Assembly: GCA_016719645.1 (NCBI GenBank) | Contig: JADJYS010000009.1 | Span: forward strand, 62,001 to 126,000 | DNA length: 64,000 bases | Direction: 5' to 3' | Source: a bacterium | Lineage (GTDB): Bacteria > Krumholzibacteriota > Krumholzibacteriia > LZORAL124-64-63 | Part shown: positions 17,544-24,941 of the stretch, in pieces | How positions within the stretch are numbered: the stretch's first letter is position 1 | How the letters are laid out: each line of letters starts with the position of its first letter | The notes under the pieces: model-generated | What the model saw: the letters and a program-made list of their open reading frames with translations, nothing else | What the model was told of the DNA's origin: nothing | Database searches by the model: none | Made by a program: the position numbers and the translations under genes

Positions 17544-18539
17544 CTAGAAGCTGTACGTCATCGTGAACGCCGCCGAAGTCGTCGAGCCTTTCGCCGCGCC
17601 GTCGCGGTCGACGAAAACGTCTTCGTCGGACATGTCGAGGCGAAGCTCCGCCAGGGCCCGCATGCCGTCGCCGAGCGCGAGCACCGGTGCGACGGTCAGC
17701 GAGTTGCGGCGCTGGCCCGTGCCGGCGCCGAAGATCGCGTCGTCGGCGTCGTCGAGCGTGTCGAAGCGGCCCGTGAGCCCCAGGGTCTCGTTCAGCTTCG
17801 CGTGGGCCATCACCATGAAGCCGGTCCAGCCGGCGTCGGCCGTGCCGTCGTCGAGGCTGCCGAGGCTGAACTCGGCGCCCAGCGTCAGGCGCTCGCTGGG
17901 CGTGAAGGTCGCGTCGACGTCCACGACCGTGCGCTGGACGGACTGGCCCGGGTCGTCCTCGCCGCTGATGACCGAGAGGCCCAGGCCGCCGCGGCCGTCG
18001 ACGGTCCAGCCGAGCCGGCCGCCGAAGGTCTTGACGCCGTTGGTCTCGACGTCCTGGTCCCAGCCGTTGGCCGCGTAGACCTTCAGGTCGCAGCCGGCGG
18101 CGCCGAGGGGGGACGCGAACATCAGGCCGGTGAGGTTCGTCGGGGCGCAGTAGGTGAACAACTGGCCGTGGGAGTACTGGAGCATGTCCGGGGCGTCGGG
18201 CAGTTCCCAGCCGATCGGCGCGTTGAACTTGCCGAGCGTGACGGCCGCCGCGCGGCCGGGCAGGCGCCAGGAGAGCCAGGCCTGCTCGAGGGCGGCCGTC
18301 CAAACCGTGCCGTCGTGCACCCACTCCAGGTCGAGGCGCAGGTCGCCCTGCTCGTTCCAGGCCCGGGTCACGTCGACCTCGGCCTGGTTCACCGTGAAGG
18401 CGTCGTCGCGCAGGTCGAGGTTGCCGGACCAGCCGGCGTCCACGAAGCCCGTGATCTCCGCCGGCGCGGTCTGCGCCGGGGCCGTGGCGACCCACGCCAG
18501 GGCCAGGGCGGCGAGCGCCGCCGCGGTCAACTTGTTCAT
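17544..18539 (-). CDS. Outer-membrane porin (Bbp2/OmpL-like)
   Basis: A 331-residue beta-barrel protein with a clear signal peptide (residues 1-23, ending APAQT). The body alternates in beta-barrel fashion and ends in MTYSF, with the C-terminal phenylalanine required for barrel insertion. GWEL, TNLTG and KVYAANGWDQD resemble the putative beta-barrel porin-2 family. GGAAGGAGA precedes ATG 18539. It lies 32 bases after amt on the same strand; porins of this kind are often paired with ammonium transporters and may let ammonium cross the outer membrane. Confidence 0.82.
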   Translation of the reverse strand: MNKLTAAALAALALAWVATAPAQTAPAEITGFVDAGWSGNLDLRDDAFTVNQAEVDVTRAWNEQGDLRLDLEWVHDGTVWTAALEQAWLSWRLPGRAAAVTLGKFNAPIGWELPDAPDMLQYSHGQLFTYCAPTNLTGLMFASPLGAAGCDLKVYAANGWDQDVETNGVKTFGGRLGWTVDGRGGLGLSVISGEDDPGQSVQRTVVDVDATFTPSERLTLGAEFSLGSLDDGTADAGWTGFMVMAHAKLNETLGLTGRFDTLDDADDAIFGAGTGQRRNSLTVAPVLALGDGMRALAELRLDMSDEDVFVDRDGAAKGSTTSAAFTMTYSF

Positions 18540-18571
18540 GTCCGTCTCCTTCCGGCGCGCCGGGGCGCCGC

Positions 18572-19792
18572 TCAGATCCCCTGCTCGTAGGCGGTTTCGC
18601 CGTGGAGCGTGTCGTCCAGACCCTTCTGCTCCTCGACTTCGGTCGTGCGCACCGGCGTGACGCGGTTGATCGCCGCGAGCATCAGCCAGGTGAAGCCGAA
18701 GGCGTAGACCGAGGAACCCAGGATCGCGACGACCTGCTTCACGAAGAAGCTCGGGTTGCCGTAGAAGAGGCCGTTCTGGCCGCTCGCGTTCACGGCGGTG
18801 GTGCCGAGCAGGCCCAGCATCACGATGCCCAGGGCGCCGCCCACGCCGTGCACGCCCCAGACGTCCAGCGCGTCGTCCCAACGCAGGCGGTTCTTCAGGC
18901 TCACGGCGCCGTAGCAGACGATGCCGGCCAGGACGCCGATCAGCATCGCGCTCGCGGGGGTGACGTAGCCGGCGCAGGGGGTGATCGTGGCGAGACCGGC
19001 CACGGCGCCGGTGAGCAGGCCCAGGAACTTGGGTTTGCGTTCGAAGATCCACGCCAGCAGCATCCAGGTGGGGCCGGCGAAGGAGGCGGCGATGTCGGTG
19101 TTCAGGAAGGCGAGGCCGGTGATGCCGTCGACCTTCAGCTGGCTGCCGGCGTTGAAGCCGTACCAGCCGAACCACAGCAGGCCGGTGCCCAGCGCGACCA
19201 GCGGGATGCTGTGCGGCACGCTGTCGGCCACCTTGCGCCGGCCGACGTAGAGCACCGAGGCGAGCGCCGCCATGCCGGCGATGTTGTGCACCGCGATGCC
19301 GCCGGCGAAGTCCAGCACGCCCCACTTGGCCAGCAGGCCGCCGCCCCAGATCATGTGGACGAACGGGAAGTAGACCAGGAACAGCCAGGCGACCAGGAAC
19401 AGCAGGTAGGCGCCGAAGCGGATGCGGTTGGCGAAGGCGCCCGTGATCAGGGCCGGCGTGATGATGGCGAACATCATCTGGTAGGCGATGAACACGTAGA
19501 GGGGGATGTGCCCCTCGCCGAAGGGTGTCAGCGGGCCCACGCCGCGCAGGAACGCCAGGTCCAGGTTGCCGATGATCCCGCCCGCGCCGCCGCTGAAGCA
19601 CAGCGAGTAGCCGCACACGTACCAGATGATGGTCGTGATGCCCATCGACACGAAGCTCTGGATCATGATCGACAGCACGTTGCGGCGGCCGACCAGGCCG
19701 CCGTAGAAGAAGGCCAGGCCCGGCGTCATGAGCATGACCAGGCTGGTGGCCACCAGCATGAAGCCGGTGTGGCCGGAATCGAACGCCGACAT
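18572..19792 (-). CDS. amt: Ammonium transporter Amt
   Basis: A 406-residue, 11-helix channel of the Amt/Mep/Rh family. The pore histidines are in AVHNIAGMAAL and WGVHGVGG, and the substrate-site region FFYGGLVGRRNVLS is conserved. There is no cleavable signal peptide in this start, which is chosen from the GGGAGGATC ribosome site. The usual partner glnK is not adjacent; instead a porin follows and a NarL-type two-component system lies upstream on the same strand. Expression may therefore be controlled differently from the usual NtrC/GlnK scheme. Confidence 0.95.
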   Translation of the reverse strand: MSAFDSGHTGFMLVATSLVMLMTPGLAFFYGGLVGRRNVLSIMIQSFVSMGITTIIWYVCGYSLCFSGGAGGIIGNLDLAFLRGVGPLTPFGEGHIPLYVFIAYQMMFAIITPALITGAFANRIRFGAYLLFLVAWLFLVYFPFVHMIWGGGLLAKWGVLDFAGGIAVHNIAGMAALASVLYVGRRKVADSVPHSIPLVALGTGLLWFGWYGFNAGSQLKVDGITGLAFLNTDIAASFAGPTWMLLAWIFERKPKFLGLLTGAVAGLATITPCAGYVTPASAMLIGVLAGIVCYGAVSLKNRLRWDDALDVWGVHGVGGALGIVMLGLLGTTAVNASGQNGLFYGNPSFFVKQVVAILGSSVYAFGFTWLMLAAINRVTPVRTTEVEEQKGLDDTLHGETAYEQGI

Positions 19793-19819
19793 CGCGATCC
19801 TCCCGCGTTGGGTCCCGCG

Positions 19820-19844
19820 GGCGCGCGGAAGGCCTCCGCGCGCC
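19820..19844 (-). other. GC hairpin in the amt leader
   Basis: A perfect 10-bp inverted repeat (GGCGCGCGGA / TCCGCGCGCC, loop 5) sits 27 bases upstream of the amt start, in the 135-bp gap to the response-regulator gene. It could be an attenuator, a terminator for the two-component genes, or a processing site. No convincing sigma-54 site was found in this gap. Confidence 0.5.
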
Positions 19845-19927
19845 GTCCCGCAAGGGTGCGGGGCGGCGGGGCGGGCCTCAACGGCGGCGAACCTGATTTC
19901 CGGGGTGGGAATCCCTTACCGGCGGGC

Positions 19928-20578
19928 TCAGTCGAGCGGAGTCAATCCCTCGCGTATCGCGTACTTGGTGAGCTCGGCCACGCTGTGCAGGTCGAGCTTC
20001 TCCATGATCTGCCGGCGGTGGGTCTCGACCGTCTTGACGCTGACCGAGAGCCGGTCGCCGATCTCCTTGGTGGAGGCCCCTTCGGCGACCAGCTGCAGGA
20101 CCTCCCGTTCGCGGGCGCTGAGCAGGGAGAAGGCCGAGCGGTCCTCGCGCTGCAGGCCGGCCACGTACTCCTGCACGACGAGCTGGCGGACCGGCTCCGA
20201 GAGGTAGGTGCGGCCCTCGGCCACGGCCTGCAGGGCCCGGACCAGCTCGGCGAAGCCGGCGTCCTTCAGCACGTAGGCGGCGGCGCCGGCGCGCAGCGTC
20301 TCGGCCACGAAGCGGCGGTCGGCGTGCATCGAGAGCACGACCACGCGCGTCCGCGGCCGCTCCGCGAGGATGCGCCGGGTCGCCTCGAGGCCGTTGAGGC
20401 CGGGCATCGAGACATCCATGATCACGACGTCCGGGGCCAGCCGAGCGCAGAGCTCGACGGCGGCCTGGCCGTCGCCGGCCTCGCCCGCGATCTCGAAGCC
20501 GGGCGTCTGCGCCAGCAGGGGGCGCAGCGCCTCGCGGAACATCCGGTGGTCGTCCACCAGCACGACGCGCAGGGTCAC
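19928..20578 (-). CDS. NarL/FixJ-family response regulator
   Basis: A 216-residue regulator. The receiver domain covers residues 1-120, with acidic residues D9 and D10, phospho-acceptor D55 in VIMDVSMPG and a lysine in YVLKDAG. A LuxR-type helix-turn-helix follows at residues 148-210 (LSAREREVLQLVAEGASTKE). GTG 20578 overlaps the kinase stop as GTGA, making a translationally coupled pair. Its target is unknown; adjacency suggests amt and the porin gene, while nitrogen-oxide respiration genes nearby are another possibility. Confidence 0.93.
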   Translation of the reverse strand: MTLRVVLVDDHRMFREALRPLLAQTPGFEIAGEAGDGQAAVELCARLAPDVVIMDVSMPGLNGLEATRRILAERPRTRVVVLSMHADRRFVAETLRAGAAAYVLKDAGFAELVRALQAVAEGRTYLSEPVRQLVVQEYVAGLQREDRSAFSLLSAREREVLQLVAEGASTKEIGDRLSVSVKTVETHRRQIMEKLDLHSVAELTKYAIREGLTPLD

Positions 20579-21804
20579 GGCCGGACCTCCTCGTTCGACG
20601 CGGGGACGCGCAGGGTCACCGTCGCGCCGCGGCCCGGCGCCGAGACGGCGTCCAGGCTGCCGCCGAGATGGCGCAGCCGTTCGCGGATGCTGAACAGCCC
20701 GAAGCCGCCGGGCCCGTCCGCGGGAACCGCCTCGACCAGGCGCGCGGGGTCGCAGCCGGCGCCGTCATCGGCCACCTCCAGGCGCAGGTCGCCGCCCACG
20801 CGGCGCAGGTCGATCCGCACGCGCCGCGGCCGGCCGTGGCGCACGGCGTTGGCGACCAGTTCGCGGGCGCACTGGAAGAGCATGACGGCCAGGTCCGCGC
20901 CCGGCGCGCCGGCGTCGCGCGCGACGCGCACGTCGACGCGGATCCGGTGGCGCGCCTGCGCCTGCTCGCCCAGCCACTCCAAGGCGGGGCCCAGGCCCAG
21001 CTCGTGCAGGACGGGGGGGCTGAGCTCGCAGGTCAGCGTGCGGGTGTAGCGGATGGCCTGGTCGATGAGCGTCTCGAGCTCCTGCAGGCTCTGCTCGAAG
21101 CCGCAGAACACGGCGTCGCCGGCGAACTCGCCGAGCCGGAGCTTCACGTAGGCCAGCGCTTGGCCGAGGTGGTCGTGCAGGTCGGCGGCGATGGCCCGCC
21201 TTTCGCGGGCCTCGGCCAGCGAGAGTTCCGAGGCGAGCCGCCGCAGCTGCCGCTGGTGGTGCTCGATCTCCCGGCGGGCCCGGCGGTGCTCGTCGATCTC
21301 CGCCTTCAAGGCCTCGTTGCTGGCTTCCAGCTGCGCCGTCCGCTCCTGCACCTGGCGCTCGAGCCCGTCACGCGCGGCGCGCAGGGCCTCGTCGGCCAGC
21401 ACGTGCTGCACGTGCAGGCGCAGCATGTCCGCCACGGAGTCGATCAGGTCCCGTTCCTCGCGCAGGAAGGGGCCCTCGTCCGCCGCCGGGCGGGGCTCCA
21501 GGTAGCAGATCTCGAGCGTGCCGGCGATCTCGCCGCCGTCGCGCGCGTCGCGGGCCGTGAACGCGGCGCGCTGGAGCCACGGGGTGTCGCGGAAACCGGG
21601 GGTGGCCCACTCGCGGCCCAGGGTCCGCAGACGGGCGGCCGTGATCGTCGGGAACTGCCAGGCCTCGGGCAGGATCGCCAGGACCTCGGCCATGAGGTCG
21701 TCGAGCGGCCGCTCGGCGTCCTGCAGGCAGCGGGCCGTGCGGTGCAGGGCCGTGAGCTCCTTGACCCGCTCGCCGAGGCTGTGTCGGATGTGGTCGTCGT
21801 GCAC
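20575..21804 (-). CDS. Soluble NarX/DegS-type sensor histidine kinase
   Basis: A 409-residue kinase without membrane segments. Residues 1-135 look like a GAF-type sensor, residues 136-195 are a coiled coil and residues 196-265 are a HisKA_3 dimerisation domain with the phospho-histidine H210 in AADLHDHLGQAL. The HATPase_c domain follows, with ELVANAVRHG and DDGAGCDP. Because it lacks a transmembrane sensor, it must detect a cytoplasmic signal; no obvious cysteine cluster or heme motif is seen in the sensor. GTG 21804 is preceded by AAGGAAGG. Confidence 0.92.
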   Translation of the reverse strand: MHDDHIRHSLGERVKELTALHRTARCLQDAERPLDDLMAEVLAILPEAWQFPTITAARLRTLGREWATPGFRDTPWLQRAAFTARDARDGGEIAGTLEICYLEPRPAADEGPFLREERDLIDSVADMLRLHVQHVLADEALRAARDGLERQVQERTAQLEASNEALKAEIDEHRRARREIEHHQRQLRRLASELSLAEARERRAIAADLHDHLGQALAYVKLRLGEFAGDAVFCGFEQSLQELETLIDQAIRYTRTLTCELSPPVLHELGLGPALEWLGEQAQARHRIRVDVRVARDAGAPGADLAVMLFQCARELVANAVRHGRPRRVRIDLRRVGGDLRLEVADDGAGCDPARLVEAVPADGPGGFGLFSIRERLRHLGGSLDAVSAPGRGATVTLRVPASNEEVRP

Positions 21805-21871
21805 CGGGCCGTCCTTCCTTGCGATCGCCGAGTGAAGTGTGGCACTTCGGCGCGGCGGTGCGCAAGGTCGG

Positions 21872-22360
21872 TCAGCGGTCGGCGGGCCCGTCCGGCGGCG
21901 GCGGCGGGCGGCGCCCCTCCCGGGGCGGCCCCCGGCCGTCCGGCGGCGGCTCCCGGTCGTTCGGTGGCGGTTCCCGATCGTTCGGTGGCGGTTCCCGATC
22001 GTTCGGCGGTGGTTCCCGGCGGTCGAAGACCTCCTGCTGGGCCGGCGTGAGCACGGCGCGGATCTCGCCGCGCATCTGCTCGGTCAGGGCGCGCACGTCG
22101 GGCATGAAGCGGTCGAACAGCTCTTCGGTGCGCGGGCGGTAATCTGCGAGGATCCCGTCGATCAGGCGGTTCTGGTCGGCGGTCAGGTCCAGCTCGTCGC
22201 GCAGGTGGGGGGGGATGCCGGTGCGCGGCGGCGGCTCGCGCCGCGGTTGGCCGGCGCGCTCGAGGGCGGCGCCGACGAGCCCGCCGATGACGAACACCAC
22301 CAGCAGGACCAGTAGGGCCTGCAGCCGCATCCGGCCCAGGGATTCCAGGGTCTTCTTCAT
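21872..22360 (-). CDS. Spy/CpxP-like periplasmic protein with NDREPPP repeats
   Basis: A 162-residue protein with one N-terminal membrane helix (residues 13-33), a helical middle domain containing LTADQNRLIDGIL and LTPAQQEVFD, and a proline-rich tail. The repeated LTxxQ motif is that of Spy/CpxP-type periplasmic chaperones and metal-resistance sensors. The tail holds about three tandem NDREPPP heptads and then a PPPPPDGPADR end, likely disordered. The ATG overlaps the stop of the anti-sigma gene as ATGA. It is the third gene of a sigma/anti-sigma operon and could be an envelope-stress effector or sensor. Confidence 0.68.
   Translation of the reverse strand: MKKTLESLGRMRLQALLVLLVVFVIGGLVGAALERAGQPRREPPPRTGIPPHLRDELDLTADQNRLIDGILADYRPRTEELFDRFMPDVRALTEQMRGEIRAVLTPAQQEVFDRREPPPNDREPPPNDREPPPNDREPPPDGRGPPREGRRPPPPPDGPADR
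21945..22018. repeat. 21-bp tandem repeat inside the Spy-like gene
   Basis: Three consecutive 21-bp units begin at 21945, 21966 and 21987, of form GGCGGTTCCCGATCGTTCGGT, with a degenerate fourth. The unit is a multiple of three and encodes NDREPPP on the minus strand, so copy-number change would keep the frame. Confidence 0.9.
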
Positions 22361-22728
22361 GGCTGGTCCGTTCCCAGTTGCAGGAGCGCCTCGGGGGTCG
22401 GCGTCTGAGAGCCCCGGGCCAGTTGGACCCAGGCGCCGGGGACGCCGGCGGCTTCGGCCAGGCTCGTGCGGGTGTCCGCCGGCTGCGGGACCGTCGCCAG
22501 GACCAGCGAGGCCGCCACCGCGACGATCCCCGCGGTCGCCAGGACCGGCCTGCGCCAGGCGGCCAGGCAGGACCAGACGTCGAGCCGGGCCCGGCGACGG
22601 GCGAGTTCGCCGGCGGCGGCCCGGCTCAACCGGCTGCCGAGTCCGGCGAAGTGCGCGGGGTCGGCCATGGGGTCGAGCGCCGACAGGTCGAGCGGTCGCT
22701 CCTGGTCGGCGTCGGCATCACGGTTCAT
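22357..22728 (-). CDS. Putative anti-sigma factor, single-pass membrane protein
   Basis: A 123-residue protein with an acidic cytoplasmic N-terminus (residues 1-58), one membrane helix near residues 61-80 (PVLATAGIVAVAASLVLAT) and a short periplasmic tail. It has no zinc anti-sigma motif. GGGGAGGACC precedes ATG 22728, and the gene overlaps the sigma factor by 11 bases and the Spy-like gene by 4. Its role is inferred from this position and topology: holding the ECF sigma factor at the membrane until a periplasmic signal arrives. Confidence 0.62.
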   Translation of the reverse strand: MNRDADADQERPLDLSALDPMADPAHFAGLGSRLSRAAAGELARRRARLDVWSCLAAWRRPVLATAGIVAVAASLVLATVPQPADTRTSLAEAAGVPGAWVQLARGSQTPTPEALLQLGTDQP

Positions 22729-23206
22729 GTCGGTCCTCCCCTTCGCCGGGATCCAGCAGGCCGCGGAGCCTGCGGCGGGCCTGGAACAGGTGCTGCCGCG
22801 ACATCACTTCCGAGATCCCCAGCTGCTGCGCGATCTCGCGGTGGCTCCAGCCGCCGAGATCGAACAGCACCACGACCTGGCGAGGCGCCGGTTCCAACTG
22901 CGCCAGCGCGGTTTCGAGCCGGGCTCGCGTGCGGACGATCCGCAGGTCCTGGCGCGGGTCCTCGACGCCGGCCGCGCGCTCGTCGTCCAGCGGTTCGACG
23001 GCCCGCAGGCGGCGGCTCTCGATCAGGTTGAGGGCGCCGTGGCGCACGATCCGCAGCAGCCAGCCGCGGAAGCTGCGCGGGTCGCGCAGGTCGTCGAGGC
23101 GTTCGAGCGCGCGCAGCCAGGCTTCCTGGCAGGCGTCTTCGGCGTCGGCTTGCCGGCCCAGCAGCGACAGCGCGACGGCGTAGGCCGCGCGGTAGTGGCG
23201 CCGCAC
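22718..23206 (-). CDS. ECF RNA polymerase sigma factor
   Basis: A sigma-70 family regulator of the ECF type. Region 2 includes RRHYRAAYAVALSLLG and AEDACQEAWLRALERL; region 4 includes LEPAPRQVVVLFDLGGWSHR followed by an IAQQLGIS helix-turn-helix. GTG 23206 is the first usable start, but similarity clearly continues upstream in frame (RLVARARLGDAAAFDQL, to about 23257) where no ATG, GTG or TTG is found. Either a rare start codon is used or a one-base error separates this frame from an ATG near 23270. The gene leads the operon with the anti-sigma and Spy-like genes. Confidence 0.85.
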   Translation of the reverse strand: MRRHYRAAYAVALSLLGRQADAEDACQEAWLRALERLDDLRDPRSFRGWLLRIVRHGALNLIESRRLRAVEPLDDERAAGVEDPRQDLRIVRTRARLETALAQLEPAPRQVVVLFDLGGWSHREIAQQLGISEVMSRQHLFQARRRLRGLLDPGEGEDRHEP

Positions 23207-23503
23207 CAGCTGGTCGAAGGCCGCCGCATCCCCCAGGCGGGCTCGCGCGACGAGCCGGCCGTCATCCTGGTCCCCGATCGTGGATGTCGTGCCGTTGTCG
23301 ATGATCGGAACCCGCCCGCCGCGCTGACGATGAACACCCGATGTTCGTGAATGACGTGATCATACCGGAGCGCGTTGTGCCGGGCAAGGATCCGGACCGG
23401 AACCGATGGGGCGACGTGAAGGAGACAGGCCGGCAGGGGGTTCCGTTAGGGGTGGATGCGTCCGGCATGCCGTCGACGCCGGCAAGCGTCCGGACCGAAC
23501 CGC

Positions 23504-23531
23504 TTGACATCCTTCGGGGATGTCGTAACAT
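23504..23531 (+). promoter_or_regulatory. Promoter of the metK transcript
   Basis: TTGACA (23504-23509), 16-base spacer, TAACAT (23526-23531). Transcription should begin near 23538, a few bases before the SAM-II aptamer. Upstream, 23264-23503 holds the uncertain 5' end of the sigma gene and otherwise nothing I can assign. Confidence 0.8.
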
Positions 23532-23542
23532 GGAGTCATCAC

Positions 23543-23601
23543 AGCGCCGATTTGAGTTCAGCTTGCGGGCGCTATACAAATCCAGCTAAAGCGAGAGGAA
23601 G
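23543..23601 (+). promoter_or_regulatory. SAM-II-type riboswitch before metK
   Basis: Stem P1 is AGCGCC (23543-23548) with GGCGCT (23568-23573). The loop reads GATTTGAGTTCAGCTTGCG and the tail contains CAAATCCAGCTAAA ending at 23590. GAUUU at the loop start, CUUGC at the loop end and a GCUAAA tail are the conserved parts of the SAM-II aptamer, a short H-type pseudoknot that binds S-adenosylmethionine. CUUGC can pair with GCGAG (23591-23595). The aptamer ends about 50 bases before the metK ATG, with a hairpin in between, so control by transcription termination is more likely than masking of the ribosome site. SAM-V is the closest alternative class. Confidence 0.85.
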
Positions 23602-23639
23602 CCCGCTTTGGCGCCAAGCTGAGCGGGCTGTTGTGTTTC
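23600..23639 (+). terminator. Terminator-like hairpin between riboswitch and metK
   Basis: AGCCCGCT (23600-23607) pairs perfectly with AGCGGGCT (23622-23629), with an inner TTGGCGCCAA palindrome, and is followed by GTTGTGTTTCT. The U-rich tail is imperfect. It directly adjoins the aptamer, so it is a candidate SAM-controlled expression platform. Confidence 0.55.
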
Positions 23640-23651
23640 TGGGAGGCATTC

Positions 23652-24809
23652 ATGTTCATCCGTGACGGTGTCTTCACCTCCGAGTCGGTCTCCGAAGGCC
23701 ACCCCGACAAGCTGGCCGACCGCATCTCCGACGCGATCGTCGACGCCTTCCTGGCGCGGGACTCCGCGGCGCGCGTCGCCTGCGAGACGCTGCTCGCCGA
23801 CCAGCACGTCGTGGTGGCGGGAGAGTTCAGGACGGCCCGGGAGGAGGATTTCGCGGCGGTGCGCGCCAATGCCGTGGACATCGCCTGCGATGTCATCCGC
23901 CGCACCGGATACACCGACGCGGAGTCGGGCATCGATCCGGACCGCTGCAGCGTCGAGGTGCGCTTCAACCGCCAAGCCGGCGAGATCTCCGCCGCGGTCG
24001 CCGGTGCGAAGGGCGCCCAGGGGGCGGGCGACCAGGGCCTGATGTTCGGCTACGCCTGCGACGAGACCGGCGTGCTGATGCCGGCGCCCATCGTGTACGC
24101 CCACAGGTTGATGCAGAGGCAGGCGGAGGTCCGCCGCTCCGGCGCCCTGCCCTGGCTGCGACCGGACGCCAAGTCCCAGGTGAGCTGCCGCTACGAGGAC
24201 GGCCGCCCGGTGGCGGTCGAGGCCGTGGTGCTCTCGACCCAGCACGATCCGGGCATCGGTCTGGAGGAACTGCAGGTACTGGTGCGCTCGCACATCGTCG
24301 ACCCCGTCATCCCCGCGAACGTGCGCGGCGCCGGCTACCGGGACTACATCAACCCCAGCGGCTCCTTCGTCACCGGCGGCCCGAAGGGCGACACCGGACT
24401 GACCGGCCGCAAGATCATCGTCGACACCTACGGCGGCGCGGCGCCCCACGGCGGCGGCGCGTTCTCGGGCAAGGACCCTTCCAAGGTCGACCGCTCGGCC
24501 GCCTACATGGCGCGCTTCCTGGCCAAGACCGTCGTGGCGCGCGGCTGGGCCGGCAAGTGCCTCGTCCAGCTGGCCTACGCGATCGGCGAGGCCGAGCCCG
24601 TCAGCTTCCTGGTCATGACGCCCGCGGCGGGGCGCTCGCGCGACGCGGAGATCGCCGCGGCGCTGGGCGCGGAGTTCGACCTCACGCCGGCCGGGATCAT
24701 CGCGCGGCTGCAACTGCTGCGGCCCATCTACTTCGACACGGCGGCCTACGGGCACTTCGGGCGCGAGATGCCCGACTTCCTGTGGGAGCACGCAGCGACG
24801 AACCATTGA
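23652..24809 (+). CDS. metK: S-adenosylmethionine synthetase (canonical)
   Basis: A 385-residue methionine adenosyltransferase that makes SAM from methionine and ATP. All signature elements are present: GHPDK at residues 16-20, GAGDQGLMFGYA, RPDAKSQVSC, GDTGLTGRKIIVDTYGG and GGGAFSGKDPSKVDRSAAY with both active-site lysines. Length is normal. ATG 23652 follows GGGAGG. It is preceded by a SAM-II riboswitch, so SAM should repress it. After its stop comes a 9-bp hairpin (24826-24850) and then a second riboswitch and a second, divergent synthetase gene further along. Confidence 0.97.
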   Translation: MFIRDGVFTSESVSEGHPDKLADRISDAIVDAFLARDSAARVACETLLADQHVVVAGEFRTAREEDFAAVRANAVDIACDVIRRTGYTDAESGIDPDRCSVEVRFNRQAGEISAAVAGAKGAQGAGDQGLMFGYACDETGVLMPAPIVYAHRLMQRQAEVRRSGALPWLRPDAKSQVSCRYEDGRPVAVEAVVLSTQHDPGIGLEELQVLVRSHIVDPVIPANVRGAGYRDYINPSGSFVTGGPKGDTGLTGRKIIVDTYGGAAPHGGGAFSGKDPSKVDRSAAYMARFLAKTVVARGWAGKCLVQLAYAIGEAEPVSFLVMTPAAGRSRDAEIAAALGAEFDLTPAGIIARLQLLRPIYFDTAAYGHFGREMPDFLWEHAATNH

Positions 24810-24878
24810 AGGAGTGAAGGACGCCGGCGCCGCCCGTGAGCGGCGGCGCCGCGCGAAGGGCTGGCCCACCTGACGGGC

Positions 24879-24936
24879 CGGGGGATTTGAATCCAGCTTG
24901 CGGCCCCGCCATTCCGGCAAATCCGCTAAAAGGAGG
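24879..24936 (+). promoter_or_regulatory. Second SAM-II-type riboswitch, before the AAA+ gene
   Basis: P1 is CGGGG (24879-24883) with CCCCG (24904-24908). The loop GATTTGAATCCAGCTTGCGG and tail CAAATCCGCTAAA are almost the same as in the first riboswitch. Here GCTAAA runs straight into AGGAGG (24931-24936), the ribosome site of the AAA+ gene whose GTG is 5 bases further on. SAM binding should therefore hide the ribosome site, the usual SAM-II mechanism. No separate promoter is evident in the 132-base gap after metK, so it may sit inside a longer transcript. A GGCCC/GGGCC hairpin (24863-24879) overlaps the P1 5' strand and could compete with it. Confidence 0.87.
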
Positions 24937-24941
24937 ACCAC

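Noticed and set aside
19793..19927. Sigma-54 promoter for amt
   Set aside because: A GCAC...TTGC string exists but its spacing is too short for the GG-N10-GC rule.
21945..22018. CRISPR-like repeats
   Set aside because: Units are 21 bp without spacers and encode an in-frame heptad within a gene.
24884..24897. tRNA T-arm-like sequence (GGATTTGAATCC)
   Set aside because: No acceptor stem or anticodon arm around it; it is the conserved loop of the SAM-II aptamer.
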